DNA from: an uncultured Lachnospiraceae bacterium | GTDB lineage: Bacteria > Bacillota > Clostridia > Lachnospirales > Lachnospiraceae | Direction of reading: 5' to 3' | Assembly: GCA_902782815.1 (NCBI GenBank) | Contig: CACZOS010000129.1 | Span: forward strand, 1-9,750 | DNA: 9,750 bases | In this document: positions 1-7,642 of the stretch, piece by piece | Numbering within the stretch: position 1 is the first letter of the stretch | Layout: each line of letters begins with the position of its first letter | Position numbers and translations under genes: made by a program | The notes under the pieces: model-generated | Seen by the model: only the letters and a program-made list of their open reading frames with translations | The model's database searches: none | Told to the model about the DNA's origin: nothing

Positions 1-312
1 CAGAGAGTGGGCCTCAGGCTTGCCCTGATCGGTTCCATAAAAGATGAGATTCTCAATACCACGGAGATGGCCATGGAATTTCTTCTCTTTCTCGGCAATG
101 CCTATCCCGATCTGCTGAAAGAACGTTATGATATTGATGATCCCGCTCTGAAAGCGGAGATGATGCTGGAGAAGATCGGAGACCTGAGGGGTTGCCTGAA
201 GAAGGGAAATCAGGTGGATGTGGATAAGGCGGCACTTCTGGTGCTGGAGGATTTCCGTTCCGCCAAACTCGGCAGGATTTCACTGGAGAAGCCCGGGGAA
301 GAGGAGGACTGA
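1..312 (+). CDS. rbgA: Ribosome biogenesis GTPase RbgA/YlqF, C-terminal part (5' end outside window)
   Basis: This is the last 103 codons of a gene whose start and GTPase domain lie before the window; the frame is open from base 1. RbgA is a circularly permuted GTPase that binds the immature 50S subunit and drives late large-subunit assembly. What is visible is its C-terminal helical domain, with the family pattern VGLRLALIGSIKDEIL near the beginning, then PDLLKERY, a GCLKKGNQVD segment and the closing DFRSAKLGRISLE. The GTP-binding motifs cannot be checked here. The TGA stop is followed after 3 bp by the lepB start, so the two are almost certainly co-transcribed; rbgA next to lepB and rnhB is a common Firmicutes arrangement. 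A GTG at position 7 should not be read as a start: the family homology runs through it to the window edge. Confidence 0.9.
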   Translation, partial: QRVGLRLALIGSIKDEILNTTEMAMEFLLFLGNAYPDLLKERYDIDDPALKAEMMLEKIGDLRGCLKKGNQVDVDKAALLVLEDFRSAKLGRISLEKPGEEED

Positions 313-315
313 ACA

Positions 316-906
316 ATGGCAAAAGAGACGAAAAAAACAGAAGAAGTCCGGGATGAGAACAGAAGCATGGGAAGAGAGATTCTTGAACTGGTGATCTATG
401 TTGCCTTTGTTGCTCTCTTTGTCTTTCTGATCCTTCATTTCGTCGGACAGAGAACCGTGGTGAACGGGGATTCCATGGACGATACGTTAAAAGACGGGCA
501 AAGTCTCATTATGGATAAGATTTCCTATCGTTTCCATGATCCGGAAAGATTTGATATTGTTATTTTCCCCGGACCGGAGGAAGCGGGGCTGGGGGAGAAA
601 GCCTACTTTATCAAGAGGGTGATCGGTCTGCCCGGCGAGTCGGTCCAGATTAATGACGGAAAAGTATATATCGACGGAGAGGAACTGAAAGAGGATACCT
701 ACGGTATCACGGATTATATAGAATATGCGGGAATAGCTGAAGAATCCATAACCCTTGAGGAAGACGAATATTTTTGTCTGGGGGACAACCGACCGGTGAG
801 CTTTGACAGCCGGTATAAGGAAGTTGGCCCTGTAACCAAAGGTGAGATCGTGGGTAAGGTCTGGATTCGTATCTGGCCATTCAGTAAGTTCGGGCCGGTG
901 GATTGA
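316..906 (+). CDS. lepB: Signal peptidase I
   Basis: A 196-residue type I signal peptidase, which removes signal peptides from exported proteins at the outer face of the cytoplasmic membrane. After a charged N-terminus (residues 1-21) there is a single membrane anchor at about residues 22-43. The catalytic serine is Ser53 in GDSMDDTL and the general-base lysine is Lys100 in YFIKRVIGLPGE. The conserved GDNR (156-159) and SFDSR (162-166) boxes follow. The usual SMxPTL motif has Asp in place of Pro here, a change that leaves the catalytic residue intact. Length and the single anchor fit the Gram-positive SipS-like form rather than the longer E. coli LepB. The start is set by GAGGAGG at 301-307, which lies inside the rbgA end; the next Met (residue 18) is less likely. 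Only 3 bp separate it from rbgA. Confidence 0.95.
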   Translation: MAKETKKTEEVRDENRSMGREILELVIYVAFVALFVFLILHFVGQRTVVNGDSMDDTLKDGQSLIMDKISYRFHDPERFDIVIFPGPEEAGLGEKAYFIKRVIGLPGESVQINDGKVYIDGEELKEDTYGITDYIEYAGIAEESITLEEDEYFCLGDNRPVSFDSRYKEVGPVTKGEIVGKVWIRIWPFSKFGPVD

Positions 907-945
907 TCCGGCTGTACTGTATCCGGTCAAGGAGGGAGAATACCG

Positions 946-1716
946 ATGAAGGGAAAAACCGTCGGCGAGATAAACGAAGAATTCAGGAATCTTCCTCCGG
1001 AAGAATTGCCCGAATATCTTAAACGGTATGAGGAGGATGAAAGGGCAGGGGTAAAAAGGCTTCTGGCTGCCCAGAAAAAGCGGCTGGACCGGTATCATGA
1101 AGAAATGGACCGGGTGGAAAAGATGTGTTTTTACGAGAAAAAGTATGCTTCCTGCTCCATGATCTGCGGGATCGATGAGGTGGGGAGAGGTCCCCTTGCC
1201 GGGCCGGTGGTGGCAGGTGCGGTCATCCTTCCCCGGAATTGCCGCATTCCTTATATCAATGATTCCAAAAAATTGTCTGCCTCCAGGAGAGAAGAACTGT
1301 ACGAAGTCATTCTCCGGGAAGCGGTAAGCGTGGGGATCGGTATGGCTAACCATGAACGGATAGATCAGATCAATATCCTCCAGGCTACCTATGAGGCCAT
1401 GCGGGATGCTCTGGGGCATCTTAAGTCCGCACCGGATCTGCTGCTGAATGACGCTGTTACCATCCCTCAGGTGGATATTCCCCAGGTTCCCATTATAAAG
1501 GGGGATGCAAAAAGTATTTCCATAGCTGCCGCGAGCATAGTGGCCAAGGTCTTCCGGGACCGGATGATGGTGGAATATGATTCCCTCTATCCCGGATATG
1601 GCTTTGCCTCCAACAAGGGTTATGGATCAAAGGATCATATTGAAGCCCTCCGCCGCCTGGGACCAAGCCCCATCCACCGGAAAAGCTTTATCCGGAATCT
1701 TCTGGAGATGGATTAG
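946..1716 (+). CDS. rnhB: Ribonuclease HII
   Basis: A 256-residue RNase HII, which cuts the RNA strand of RNA/DNA hybrids and starts removal of single ribonucleotides misincorporated into DNA. Residues 1-72 are a charged helical N-terminal extension, as in the B. subtilis enzyme of almost the same length. The catalytic domain then begins with CGIDEVGRGPLAGPVVAGAV. Expected metal ligands are all present: Asp77 and Glu78 in IDEVGRG, Asp169 in LLNDAV, and Asp187 in KGDAKS. The conserved NDSKKLS (105-111), SISIAAASIVAKVFRDR (190-206) and C-terminal YPGYGFASNKGYGSKDH are also seen. AAGGAGGG at 929-936 is a strong ribosome site 9 nt before the ATG. It follows lepB after 39 bp with no terminator, so it is probably in the same transcript. 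Confidence 0.96.
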   Translation: MKGKTVGEINEEFRNLPPEELPEYLKRYEEDERAGVKRLLAAQKKRLDRYHEEMDRVEKMCFYEKKYASCSMICGIDEVGRGPLAGPVVAGAVILPRNCRIPYINDSKKLSASRREELYEVILREAVSVGIGMANHERIDQINILQATYEAMRDALGHLKSAPDLLLNDAVTIPQVDIPQVPIIKGDAKSISIAAASIVAKVFRDRMMVEYDSLYPGYGFASNKGYGSKDHIEALRRLGPSPIHRKSFIRNLLEMD

Positions 1717-1730
1717 GCAGCACCTGCTGC
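1717..1730 (+). repeat. Small inverted repeat directly after the rnhB stop
   Basis: GCAGC, then ACCT, then GCTGC form a perfect 5-bp stem with a 4-nt loop starting at the base after the rnhB TAG. No T-tract follows, so it is not an intrinsic terminator. It might stabilise or mark an mRNA end between rnhB and yraN, or be chance. Confidence 0.35.
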
Positions 1731-1763
1731 GGAGATGAAAAATGAAATAGCAAGGAGATTTTT

Positions 1764-2129
1764 TTGAAAGATACACGAAAAAAGTCAGGTACTTTGGCGG
1801 AAACCGTTGCAGCGGCTTACCTGACTGATAAGGGTGTGCGTATTTTACAAAGGAATTTTCGTTGTCGATTTGGTGAGATAGATCTGATCGGCTGGGATGG
1901 AACAGTCTACCTGATCGTTGAAGTGAAATTCCGGAGTTCAGCCGGTCAGGGAGAACCGGCCGAAGCGGTGGATTTTCGTAAACAGCACAGGATCTGTCTT
2001 GCCTTTGATTATTTTCGAATGAAAGAACATCTGGATGATTATGTTCCGGTCCGGTTTGATGTCATCGAGATTGACCGGTACCAAAGATGCCATTGGATCA
2101 GGAATGCCTTTGAATACCATGGGCTTTGA
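1764..2129 (+). CDS. yraN: YraN family (UPF0102) nuclease-fold protein, TTG start
   Basis: A 121-residue UPF0102/YraN protein. The family has the PD-(D/E)XK nuclease fold and is usually found beside rnhB, but its cellular role is not firmly established. The sequence shows the family core: KSGTLAETVAAAYL near the N-terminus, FGEIDLIG, then VEVKFRSS, PAEAVDFRKQ and PVRFDVIEID. The putative metal-binding set is Asp40, Glu53 and Lys55 (with Glu38 nearby), so the catalytic signature is intact. The start is a TTG: an in-frame stop at 1743-1745 rules out anything further upstream, no in-frame ATG lies in between, and AAGGAG at 1752-1757 stands 6 nt before the TTG. The weak start codon suggests modest expression. 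It lies 47 bp after rnhB in the same direction. The family call is firm; nuclease activity is an inference from the fold. Confidence 0.93.
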   Translation: MKDTRKKSGTLAETVAAAYLTDKGVRILQRNFRCRFGEIDLIGWDGTVYLIVEVKFRSSAGQGEPAEAVDFRKQHRICLAFDYFRMKEHLDDYVPVRFDVIEIDRYQRCHWIRNAFEYHGL

Positions 2130-2172
2130 ATCATCGGGGATACAGAAAAGTTTGCATACAGAGGACAGACAG

Positions 2173-3525
2173 ATGAAAAGGCACGATCATGAAATCGTGG
2201 AGATTATGCCCGGGAGTATAGCCGAGGAATGCGGATTGATGCCCGGGGACTGCATTGTCTCCATCAATGACTGTCAGATACAGGATATTTTTGATTATCA
2301 ATACTATATCGAGGAATCCTTCCTGGACCTACTTATCCGGACAGCGGACGGGGAGGAATATCATCTGGAGATTGAGAAAGAGGAGGACGAAGACCTGGGA
2401 ATCCTGTTCAGAGAATCCCTTATGGACCAGTATCATTCCTGTACCAATAAATGCATCTTCTGCTTTATTGACCAGATGCCTCCCGGCATGCGGGAAACCC
2501 TCTATTTTAAAGATGACGATTCCCGTCTTTCCTTTCTTCAGGGGAATTATATCACTCTGACCAACATGAGTTATGAGGATATTGACCGCATCATCCGTTA
2601 TCATCTGGCTCCCATCAACATCTCCGTCCATACCACAAATCCGGACCTGCGCCGCAGGATGCTGCATAACCGTTTCGCCGGGGATATCCTGGAGAAGATC
2701 GCTCTCTTTGCCCGGGCAGGCATTGAAATGAATTCCCAGATCGTGCTCTGCCGGGGGATAAATGACGGGGAGGAACTGGACAGGAGTATCCGCCAGCTGG
2801 CGGAATTCTATCCTTCCATGGCCAGTCTGTCTGTGGTCCCTGTGGGCATCACAAAATACAGGGAAGGTCTGGAACCCCTTGATTCCTTTGACCGGGATTC
2901 TGCCCGGCAGGTGATCACCCAGATCCGGAGATGGCAGGATCATCTGAAAAAGAAGCTGGGGAGCAATTTTGTCCACGCGTCTGATGAATGGTTTATCATG
3001 GCGGGAGAGGAGATTCCCCCGGCAGATTATTATGAGGGTTTCGGCCAGCTGGAAAACGGGGTCGGCATGATCCGCCTGTTGATAGATGAAGTCAGGGAAA
3101 GTCTGGACAGTCTGGAAGGAGACGGGAGGAAAAGGGAAATCGCTGTTGCCACCGCCTGCCTTGCCTACCCCACCATCTGCAGGCTGGCAGAGGAGATCAG
3201 GGAAAAGTTTCCGGGTCTCATCATCCATGTATATTGTATCCGGAATGATTTTTTCGGTGAAAAGATCACTGTGTCCGGTCTGCTGACCGGCGGAGATATC
3301 CTGCGCCAGCTTGAGGGGAGACAGATCGGGGAATGTCTTTATCTTCCCTGCAATGTCCTGAAGGCGGACGAGAACGTCTTTCTGGATGATATCAGCCTGG
3401 AAGAAATGGCTCGCGCTTTACAAAAACCGGTTGTTATCATACAATCAGATGGAGAGGATTTTGTGAGAAAAATTACGGGAGAGCCTCTGCAGGGCGAAGA
3501 AGATGACCTTTGCAGCATGGCCTGA
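2173..3525 (+). CDS. DUF512 family PDZ / radical-SAM protein, function unknown
   Basis: A 450-residue protein of the DUF512 family. Residues about 1-65 form a PDZ-like domain (EIMPGSIAEECGLMPGD, then FDYQYYI). Next comes a radical-SAM-type segment with Cys90, Cys94 and Cys97 in SCTNKCIFCFIDQMP, the CX3CX2C spacing that binds a 4Fe-4S cluster, followed by DDDSRLSFLQGNYITLTNM. The C-terminal DUF512 part has the typical TVSGLLTGGDIL, LPCNVLKADENVFLDD and IIQSDGEDFV motifs. No substrate or reaction is known to me. The chosen ATG has a modest GAGG at 2161-2164 and gives the usual family beginning, a short stretch before VEIMPGS. In-frame ATGs further upstream (2035, 2119) lie inside yraN and encode residues unlike the family. 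It sits 43 bp after yraN and 30 bp before der; being next to der is a recurring clostridial arrangement as far as I recall, which hints at a link to translation or the envelope. Confidence 0.9.
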   Translation: MKRHDHEIVEIMPGSIAEECGLMPGDCIVSINDCQIQDIFDYQYYIEESFLDLLIRTADGEEYHLEIEKEEDEDLGILFRESLMDQYHSCTNKCIFCFIDQMPPGMRETLYFKDDDSRLSFLQGNYITLTNMSYEDIDRIIRYHLAPINISVHTTNPDLRRRMLHNRFAGDILEKIALFARAGIEMNSQIVLCRGINDGEELDRSIRQLAEFYPSMASLSVVPVGITKYREGLEPLDSFDRDSARQVITQIRRWQDHLKKKLGSNFVHASDEWFIMAGEEIPPADYYEGFGQLENGVGMIRLLIDEVRESLDSLEGDGRKREIAVATACLAYPTICRLAEEIREKFPGLIIHVYCIRNDFFGEKITVSGLLTGGDILRQLEGRQIGECLYLPCNVLKADENVFLDDISLEEMARALQKPVVIIQSDGEDFVRKITGEPLQGEEDDLCSMA

Positions 3526-3555
3526 GATGCCCTTATGACAGAAATGGAGGATAGA

Positions 3556-4878
3556 ATGAGTAAACCGGTAGTCGCCGTGGTCGGTAGGCCCAATGTGGGT
3601 AAATCCACTTTATTTAATGCCCTTGCGGGCAGCAGGATTTCCATTGTGGAGGATACGCCCGGTGTGACAAGAGACAGGATCTATGCGGATGTCTCCTGGC
3701 TGAATTATCAGTTCACCCTGATCGATACAGGCGGGATCGAGCCGGAAACGGATGATCTCATATTATCGCGTATGCGTGAGCAGGCGCAGACTGCCATCAT
3801 GACAGCAGATGTGATCCTGTTCCTGACGGATGTCCGTCAGGGCCTGGTGGACGCGGACTATAAAGTGGCGGATATGCTTCGCCGGTCCGGAAAGCCCATA
3901 ATCCTTGTGGTGAACAAGGTGGACAGTTTTGAAAAATTCATGCCCGACGTCTACGAGTTTTATAATCTGGGACTGGGGGATCCGGTGCCCATCTCAGCGG
4001 CTGGACGGCTGGGTCTGGGGGATATGCTGGATATCGTGGTGGAGTATTTTGACCCGGAATCCATGAACCAGGAAGAGGATGACCGTCCCAAGATCGCGGT
4101 GATCGGGCGGCCTAACGCAGGCAAATCTTCCATCATCAACCGCCTGCTGGGGGAGGAGAGAGTGATCGTTTCTCCCATAGCAGGAACAACCCGTGATGCC
4201 ATTGATACCACGGTTACCCGGAACGGCCAGGAATATGTTTTCATCGATACCGCCGGTCTTAGGAGAAAGAGCAAGATCAAAGAGGAACTGGAGCGGTACA
4301 GTATCATTCGTACCGTCACGGCGGTGGAGAGGTGCGATGTCGCCGTCCTGGTGATCGATGCCGTGGAAGGAGTTACGGAGCAGGATGCCAAGATTGCCGG
4401 AATAGCCCACGAACGGGGGAAGGGCGTGATCATCGCGGTAAATAAATGGGATCTTCTGGAGAAGGAGACCAACACCATGCGGGATTTTGAGAAGACGGTC
4501 AGAAACCGGCTTTCCTACATGCCCTACGCGGAGATGATCTTTATCTCGGCCTTGACGGGACAGCGTCTTCCCAGGCTTTTTGACCTCATCGACACAGTGA
4601 TCGAGAACAGGGCTCTCCGTATCCAGACCGGGGTTCTCAATGAGATCCTCACCGAGTCCATGGCGATGAAACAGCCCCCTTCCGACAAGGGAAAGAGGCT
4701 TCGTATTTACTATATAACCCAGGTTTCCGTGAAACCGCCGACCTTTGTCATGTTCATCAATAACAAGGAACTGACTCATTTTTCATACACCCGTTACCTG
4801 GAGAACCAGATCCGTAATACCTTTGGTTTCCGCGGGACTCCCATAAGGTTTATCTACAGGGAGAGAAAGGAGAAATAG
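3556..4878 (+). CDS. der: Ribosome assembly GTPase Der (EngA)
   Basis: A 440-residue Der/EngA, an essential GTPase with two tandem G domains that acts in 50S subunit maturation. G domain 1 shows GRPNVGKS (10-17), DTGG (57-60) and NKVD (120-123). G domain 2 shows GRPNAGKS (184-191), DTAG (231-234) and NKWD (296-299). The rest, from about residue 350, is the KH-like domain ending in FGFRGTPIRFIYRERK. Both nucleotide sites are complete and the length fits the family (436 in B. subtilis). Two earlier in-frame ATGs (3535 and 3544) exist, but GGAGG at 3546-3550 is spaced 5 nt before the ATG at 3556, and MSKPVVAVVGRPN matches the usual N-terminus. It begins 30 bp after the DUF512 stop and ends 1 bp before plsY, so it is probably co-transcribed with both. 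Confidence 0.97.
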   Translation: MSKPVVAVVGRPNVGKSTLFNALAGSRISIVEDTPGVTRDRIYADVSWLNYQFTLIDTGGIEPETDDLILSRMREQAQTAIMTADVILFLTDVRQGLVDADYKVADMLRRSGKPIILVVNKVDSFEKFMPDVYEFYNLGLGDPVPISAAGRLGLGDMLDIVVEYFDPESMNQEEDDRPKIAVIGRPNAGKSSIINRLLGEERVIVSPIAGTTRDAIDTTVTRNGQEYVFIDTAGLRRKSKIKEELERYSIIRTVTAVERCDVAVLVIDAVEGVTEQDAKIAGIAHERGKGVIIAVNKWDLLEKETNTMRDFEKTVRNRLSYMPYAEMIFISALTGQRLPRLFDLIDTVIENRALRIQTGVLNEILTESMAMKQPPSDKGKRLRIYYITQVSVKPPTFVMFINNKELTHFSYTRYLENQIRNTFGFRGTPIRFIYRERKEK

Positions 4879-4879
4879 C

Positions 4880-5515
4880 ATGAATCATATCGTCTTTTAT
4901 GTGATCATTGTGGTGATCGGATATTTTTGTGGATGTTTTCAGACAGGATATTTTGTGGGGAAACTGAACGGAATAGATATCCGTGACTATGGAAGCGGTA
5001 ATGCGGGAGCCACCAATGTGCTTCGTGTCCTGGGAAAGAGATGGGCACTGACCACGTTTCTTGGAGATGCCCTGAAAGGCTTTGGCCCGGCGATGATCCT
5101 CAAATGCCTTGTCTGCCCGGGAATGCCCGGGGTCAATTCCCAGCTTGCCCAGCTGCTCATCGGTTTCGGGGCGGTAATGGGCCATGACTATCCTTTCTTC
5201 CTTAAGTTTAAAGGCGGGAAGGGGGTATCCACATCCATCGCGGTCATGACTGCCTTCGACTGGAGGATGGGTCTTGCCAGCCTGATCATCTTCGGTATCG
5301 TCCTGGGACTTACCCGCTATGTCTCCCTGGGATCCTGCCTGCTGAGCATAGGCTTTATCGTGGAGATGCTGATCCTTCATCCCGGAAGGCCTGAACTTCT
5401 GGTGATGGCTGTCCTCTTTACCTTTTTTATCGTCTACCGGCATCACGCCAACATCAAACGTCTTATGTCGGGAACCGAAAGTAAGATCGGCCAGAAGGTG
5501 GAAGTGAAGAAATGA
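4880..5515 (+). CDS. plsY: Acyl-phosphate:glycerol-3-phosphate acyltransferase PlsY
   Basis: A 211-residue integral membrane enzyme that transfers an acyl group from acyl-phosphate (made by PlsX) to glycerol-3-phosphate, giving lysophosphatidic acid, the first committed step of phospholipid synthesis. Its three family motifs are present: GSGNAGATN (38-46), GHDYPFFLKFKGGKGVST (101-118), and RHHANIKRLMSGTE (187-200). Hydrophobic segments at about residues 4-24, 50-75, 85-100, 125-145 and 150-182 fit a multi-pass protein. The ribosome site AAAGGAG (4866-4872) lies within the last codons of der, and the ATG comes 1 bp after the der stop, so translational coupling is likely. gpsA, whose product makes the glycerol-3-phosphate substrate, often follows plsY in related genomes; here a terminator follows instead. 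Confidence 0.96.
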   Translation: MNHIVFYVIIVVIGYFCGCFQTGYFVGKLNGIDIRDYGSGNAGATNVLRVLGKRWALTTFLGDALKGFGPAMILKCLVCPGMPGVNSQLAQLLIGFGAVMGHDYPFFLKFKGGKGVSTSIAVMTAFDWRMGLASLIIFGIVLGLTRYVSLGSCLLSIGFIVEMLILHPGRPELLVMAVLFTFFIVYRHHANIKRLMSGTESKIGQKVEVKK

Positions 5516-5526
5516 ATTAAAAAACC

Positions 5527-5566
5527 AGGAGGAGAAGATGAATGAAACATCTTCTCCTCCTTTTTT
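5527..5566. terminator. Bidirectional intrinsic terminator between plsY and ydiF
   Basis: AGGAGGAGAAGATG (5527-5540) pairs perfectly with CATCTTCTCCTCCT (5548-5561) across a 7-nt loop, giving a 14-bp stem followed by a T run to 5566 on the + strand. On the - strand the same stem is followed, after GG, by a second run of six T (+ strand A at 5519-5524). It therefore suits both convergent transcripts, closing the plsY operon and the ydiF gene. The stem carries an AGGAGG sequence, but this is part of the palindrome and not a ribosome site for a real gene. Confidence 0.9.
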
Positions 5567-5583
5567 ATCCCTTAGAATATGCG

Positions 5584-7512
5584 CTATTCTTCCGTCTGCA
5601 GATCCTCCCAGATTTCATAAAGGTCAAGAAGGACTTTCTCTTTTTCCTCCATCTGCCCGGCCAGATCTGTCAGTTTCTCCGCGTCGGTTCCGTTTTCCGG
5701 CAGATTGATCTCCTCCTGCAGAGCCTCTATTTCCTCCTCCAGACGGCTGATCTCCGCTTCGGTCTTTTTCAAGTCATTCTCCCTCTTTCGGATTCTTGCC
5801 GCTTCCTCCCGGGACTTAAGCCAGTCTTCCTTGGATGAGGAAACTTCTTTTTCCCCCTCTCCGGAGCTTCCGGCGGTGAGATCGTCACTGTCTGTCTGGA
5901 TGATCCCCGCTTCCTTCTGGGCCAGGTAGTAATTATAGTTTCCCCGGTAATTAGCGATTCCGGCAGGGGACAGATCCAGGATCCTGGTTGCCGTCTGATT
6001 GATGAAATAACGGTCATGGGAAACATAGAGGACTGTTCCTTCATAAGCGTTGATGGCTTCCTCAAGGATCTCTCTTGAAGAGATATCCAGATGGTTGGTG
6101 GGCTCGTCCAGGATGAGGAAATTCGCGTTGGACAACATCAGTTTGGCCAGGGATACCCGGCCTTTTTCTCCTCCGCTTAAGGTGCCGATCAACTGAAAAA
6201 CATCATCTCCGGTGAAGAGGAAGGCAGCAAGAACATTTCTTATCCTTGTATTGGTGAGTTTGGGATAGGCATCGGAAATCTCCTCGAAAATGGTCTTCTC
6301 ATCATGGAGCACATGCTGCTCCTGATCATAATACCCGATGGAGACTTTGGCCCCGTAAGCTATCCTCCCCTTATCTCCCCGGAGATGGCGGTTGATGATC
6401 TTCAGCAAAGTGGTCTTGCCTGTACCGTTGGCTCCGATGATGCCTACGACTTCCCCCCGCTTTATCTCCATGTCAAGATTGGAAAAAAGATGTTTTTCTC
6501 CGAAGGACTTCGTCAGTCCCTCGATGGTGAGGACATCGTTTCCGCTGATGACCTCTGGCTCAAGGCGGATCTTCATCTTCTGATCGTAGAGAAGGGGTTT
6601 TTCCACCCGGTCCATCTTCTGAAGCATCTTTTCCCTGCTCTCAGCCCGTTTGATGGATTTTTCCCGGTTATAGGACTTTAATCTGGCGATGACCTCTTCC
6701 TGATGGGCGATCTCCTGCTGCTGGTTCAGATAAAGCTTAAGCCGGGCATCCCGCTGAGCCTTCTTCTTCTCCGCATATTGGGTATAATTACCGGTAAATA
6801 CATTACTTACGCCCTGTTCGATCTCGATTACCTTGGACACCACTTTATCCAGAAAATAACGGTCGTGGGAGATGATCAGCACCGCTCCCCGGTAGTTGGA
6901 TAAAAAACCTTCCAGCCAGCGGATGGCATCCATATCCAGATGGTTTGTAGGCTCATCCAGCAGAATGAGCTCGGGCCTGACCAGAAGGATCCTGCTCAAG
7001 GCTACTCGGGTCTTCTGTCCTCCGGAAAGGGTGAAGATGGGCGTGTTGAATTCCTCCTCGGAAAAACCCAGACCCTTGAGGACGCCGACAATTTCGCTTT
7101 TCCAGGCATAGCCGTTGGATTTTTCAAAACGATCGGTAAGCCGGGCATAGGCTTCCATGGAGGAGGTCAGTTCTTCCCCTTTCTGCCGACTGATGGCCTT
7201 CTCCAGGGATCGGATCTGGTTCTCCATCTCTATAATATCTTTCTTTGCGTCCAGCATCTCTTCATAAATGGTTCTTCTGGAACGTACATCGATGACCTGG
7301 GACAGATAGGACCAGCTGGTGTCTTTTTGAAAGACCACCTTACCCGAATCGGGCTCTGTCTTCCCGGTGATTATGTTGAAGAGAGTAGTCTTTCCGGCAC
7401 CGTTTATACCGATGACCGCAGCTTTTTCTCCTTCATTGATCAAAAAATTAATATCCTTTAATACATCTTTCCCGCCGAATGATTTTGTGATTTTCTGACA
7501 AGACAGTATCAT
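5584..7512 (-). CDS. ydiF: ABC-F family ATPase, YdiF type
   Basis: A 642-residue ABC-F protein with two nucleotide-binding domains and no membrane segments; such proteins act on the ribosome rather than as transporters. NBD1 has Walker A GINGAGKTT (35-43), signature LSGGQ (162-166) and Walker B LILLDEPTNHLD with catalytic Glu187. NBD2 has GANGTGKTT (360-368), LSGGE (445-449) and Glu470 in FLILDEPTNHLD. A charged linker separates them. A Lys/Glu-rich predicted coiled coil fills about residues 560-642 and ends in YEIWEDLQTEE, close to B. subtilis YdiF, which is also 642 residues and encoded near rex. The start was set by GGAGG (+ strand 7519-7523) 6 nt before the ATG; a longer frame of 10 more residues has no such site. 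The precise role (translation factor or antibiotic resistance) cannot be told from sequence. The chromosomal site and YdiF likeness favour a housekeeping translation role. Confidence 0.93.
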   Translation of the reverse strand: MILSCQKITKSFGGKDVLKDINFLINEGEKAAVIGINGAGKTTLFNIITGKTEPDSGKVVFQKDTSWSYLSQVIDVRSRRTIYEEMLDAKKDIIEMENQIRSLEKAISRQKGEELTSSMEAYARLTDRFEKSNGYAWKSEIVGVLKGLGFSEEEFNTPIFTLSGGQKTRVALSRILLVRPELILLDEPTNHLDMDAIRWLEGFLSNYRGAVLIISHDRYFLDKVVSKVIEIEQGVSNVFTGNYTQYAEKKKAQRDARLKLYLNQQQEIAHQEEVIARLKSYNREKSIKRAESREKMLQKMDRVEKPLLYDQKMKIRLEPEVISGNDVLTIEGLTKSFGEKHLFSNLDMEIKRGEVVGIIGANGTGKTTLLKIINRHLRGDKGRIAYGAKVSIGYYDQEQHVLHDEKTIFEEISDAYPKLTNTRIRNVLAAFLFTGDDVFQLIGTLSGGEKGRVSLAKLMLSNANFLILDEPTNHLDISSREILEEAINAYEGTVLYVSHDRYFINQTATRILDLSPAGIANYRGNYNYYLAQKEAGIIQTDSDDLTAGSSGEGEKEVSSSKEDWLKSREEAARIRKRENDLKKTEAEISRLEEEIEALQEEINLPENGTDAEKLTDLAGQMEEKEKVLLDLYEIWEDLQTEE

Positions 7513-7534
7513 AACAAACCTCCAAATCCGGTCT

Positions 7535-7549
7535 GATTCCATGGGAATC
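7535..7549 (-). repeat. Short palindrome in the ydiF leader
   Basis: GATTCC, ATG, GGAATC makes a perfect 6-bp inverted repeat with a 3-nt centre, 11 nt upstream of the ydiF ribosome site. It would fall in the 5' untranslated leader if the promoter proposed at 7574-7602 is used. It may be a weak hairpin or a protein site; there is no T-tract and no leader peptide that I can support. Confidence 0.35.
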
Positions 7550-7573
7550 TTCCCAAGGATACCACACCTGCGT

Positions 7574-7602
7574 ATTTTATCATAAGTGGAGAGGGAAGTA
7601 AA
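7574..7602 (-). promoter_or_regulatory. Putative sigma-A promoter for ydiF
   Basis: Read on the - strand, TTTACT (+ 7597-7602) and TAAAAT (+ 7574-7579) are separated by 17 bp, matching the -35 box at 4 of 6 and the -10 box at 5 of 6 positions. Transcription would start near 7567 and give a leader of roughly 55 nt before the ydiF ATG. It is the best candidate I found on this strand, but the -35 is weak. Confidence 0.45.
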
Positions 7603-7624
7603 TGAGGCAATGGAAAGTGGCGGG

Positions 7625-7639
7625 TCCGGCTATGCCGGA
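7625..7639. repeat. GC-rich inverted repeat between the divergent promoters
   Basis: TCCGGC, TAT, GCCGGA is a perfect 6-bp inverted repeat with a 3-nt centre, placed just upstream of the -35 regions of both divergent promoters. It stands out because the DNA to its right is AT-rich. It is followed by only five A on the + strand. It could be a binding site for a regulator or a cruciform-prone spot; no family is recognised. Confidence 0.35.
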
Positions 7640-7642
7640 AAA

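Noticed and set aside
487..1419. Long open frame on the - strand (310 codons)
   Set aside because: It lies opposite lepB and rnhB, which have complete catalytic motifs, and its translation resembles no known family and has no ribosome site.
1717..1730. Terminator after rnhB
   Set aside because: The 5-bp hairpin has no T-tract after it and the next gene follows at 47 bp, so it was kept only as an inverted repeat.
2035..2172. Longer N-terminus for the DUF512 protein
   Set aside because: The extra 46 residues overlap yraN, do not look like the family, and the ATG at 2173 gives the usual short lead into the PDZ domain.
2329..3228. Long open frame on the - strand (299 codons)
   Set aside because: It mirrors the DUF512 gene; composition is that of an antisense shadow, rich in Pro, His and Gln without domains.
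3994..4779. Open frames on the - strand opposite der
   Set aside because: Both Der GTPase domains are intact on the + strand; the antisense products show no motif.
5542..5838. Small + strand gene after plsY
   Set aside because: It begins inside the terminator loop and runs antisense to the ydiF coiled-coil end; the apparent ribosome site is the terminator stem.
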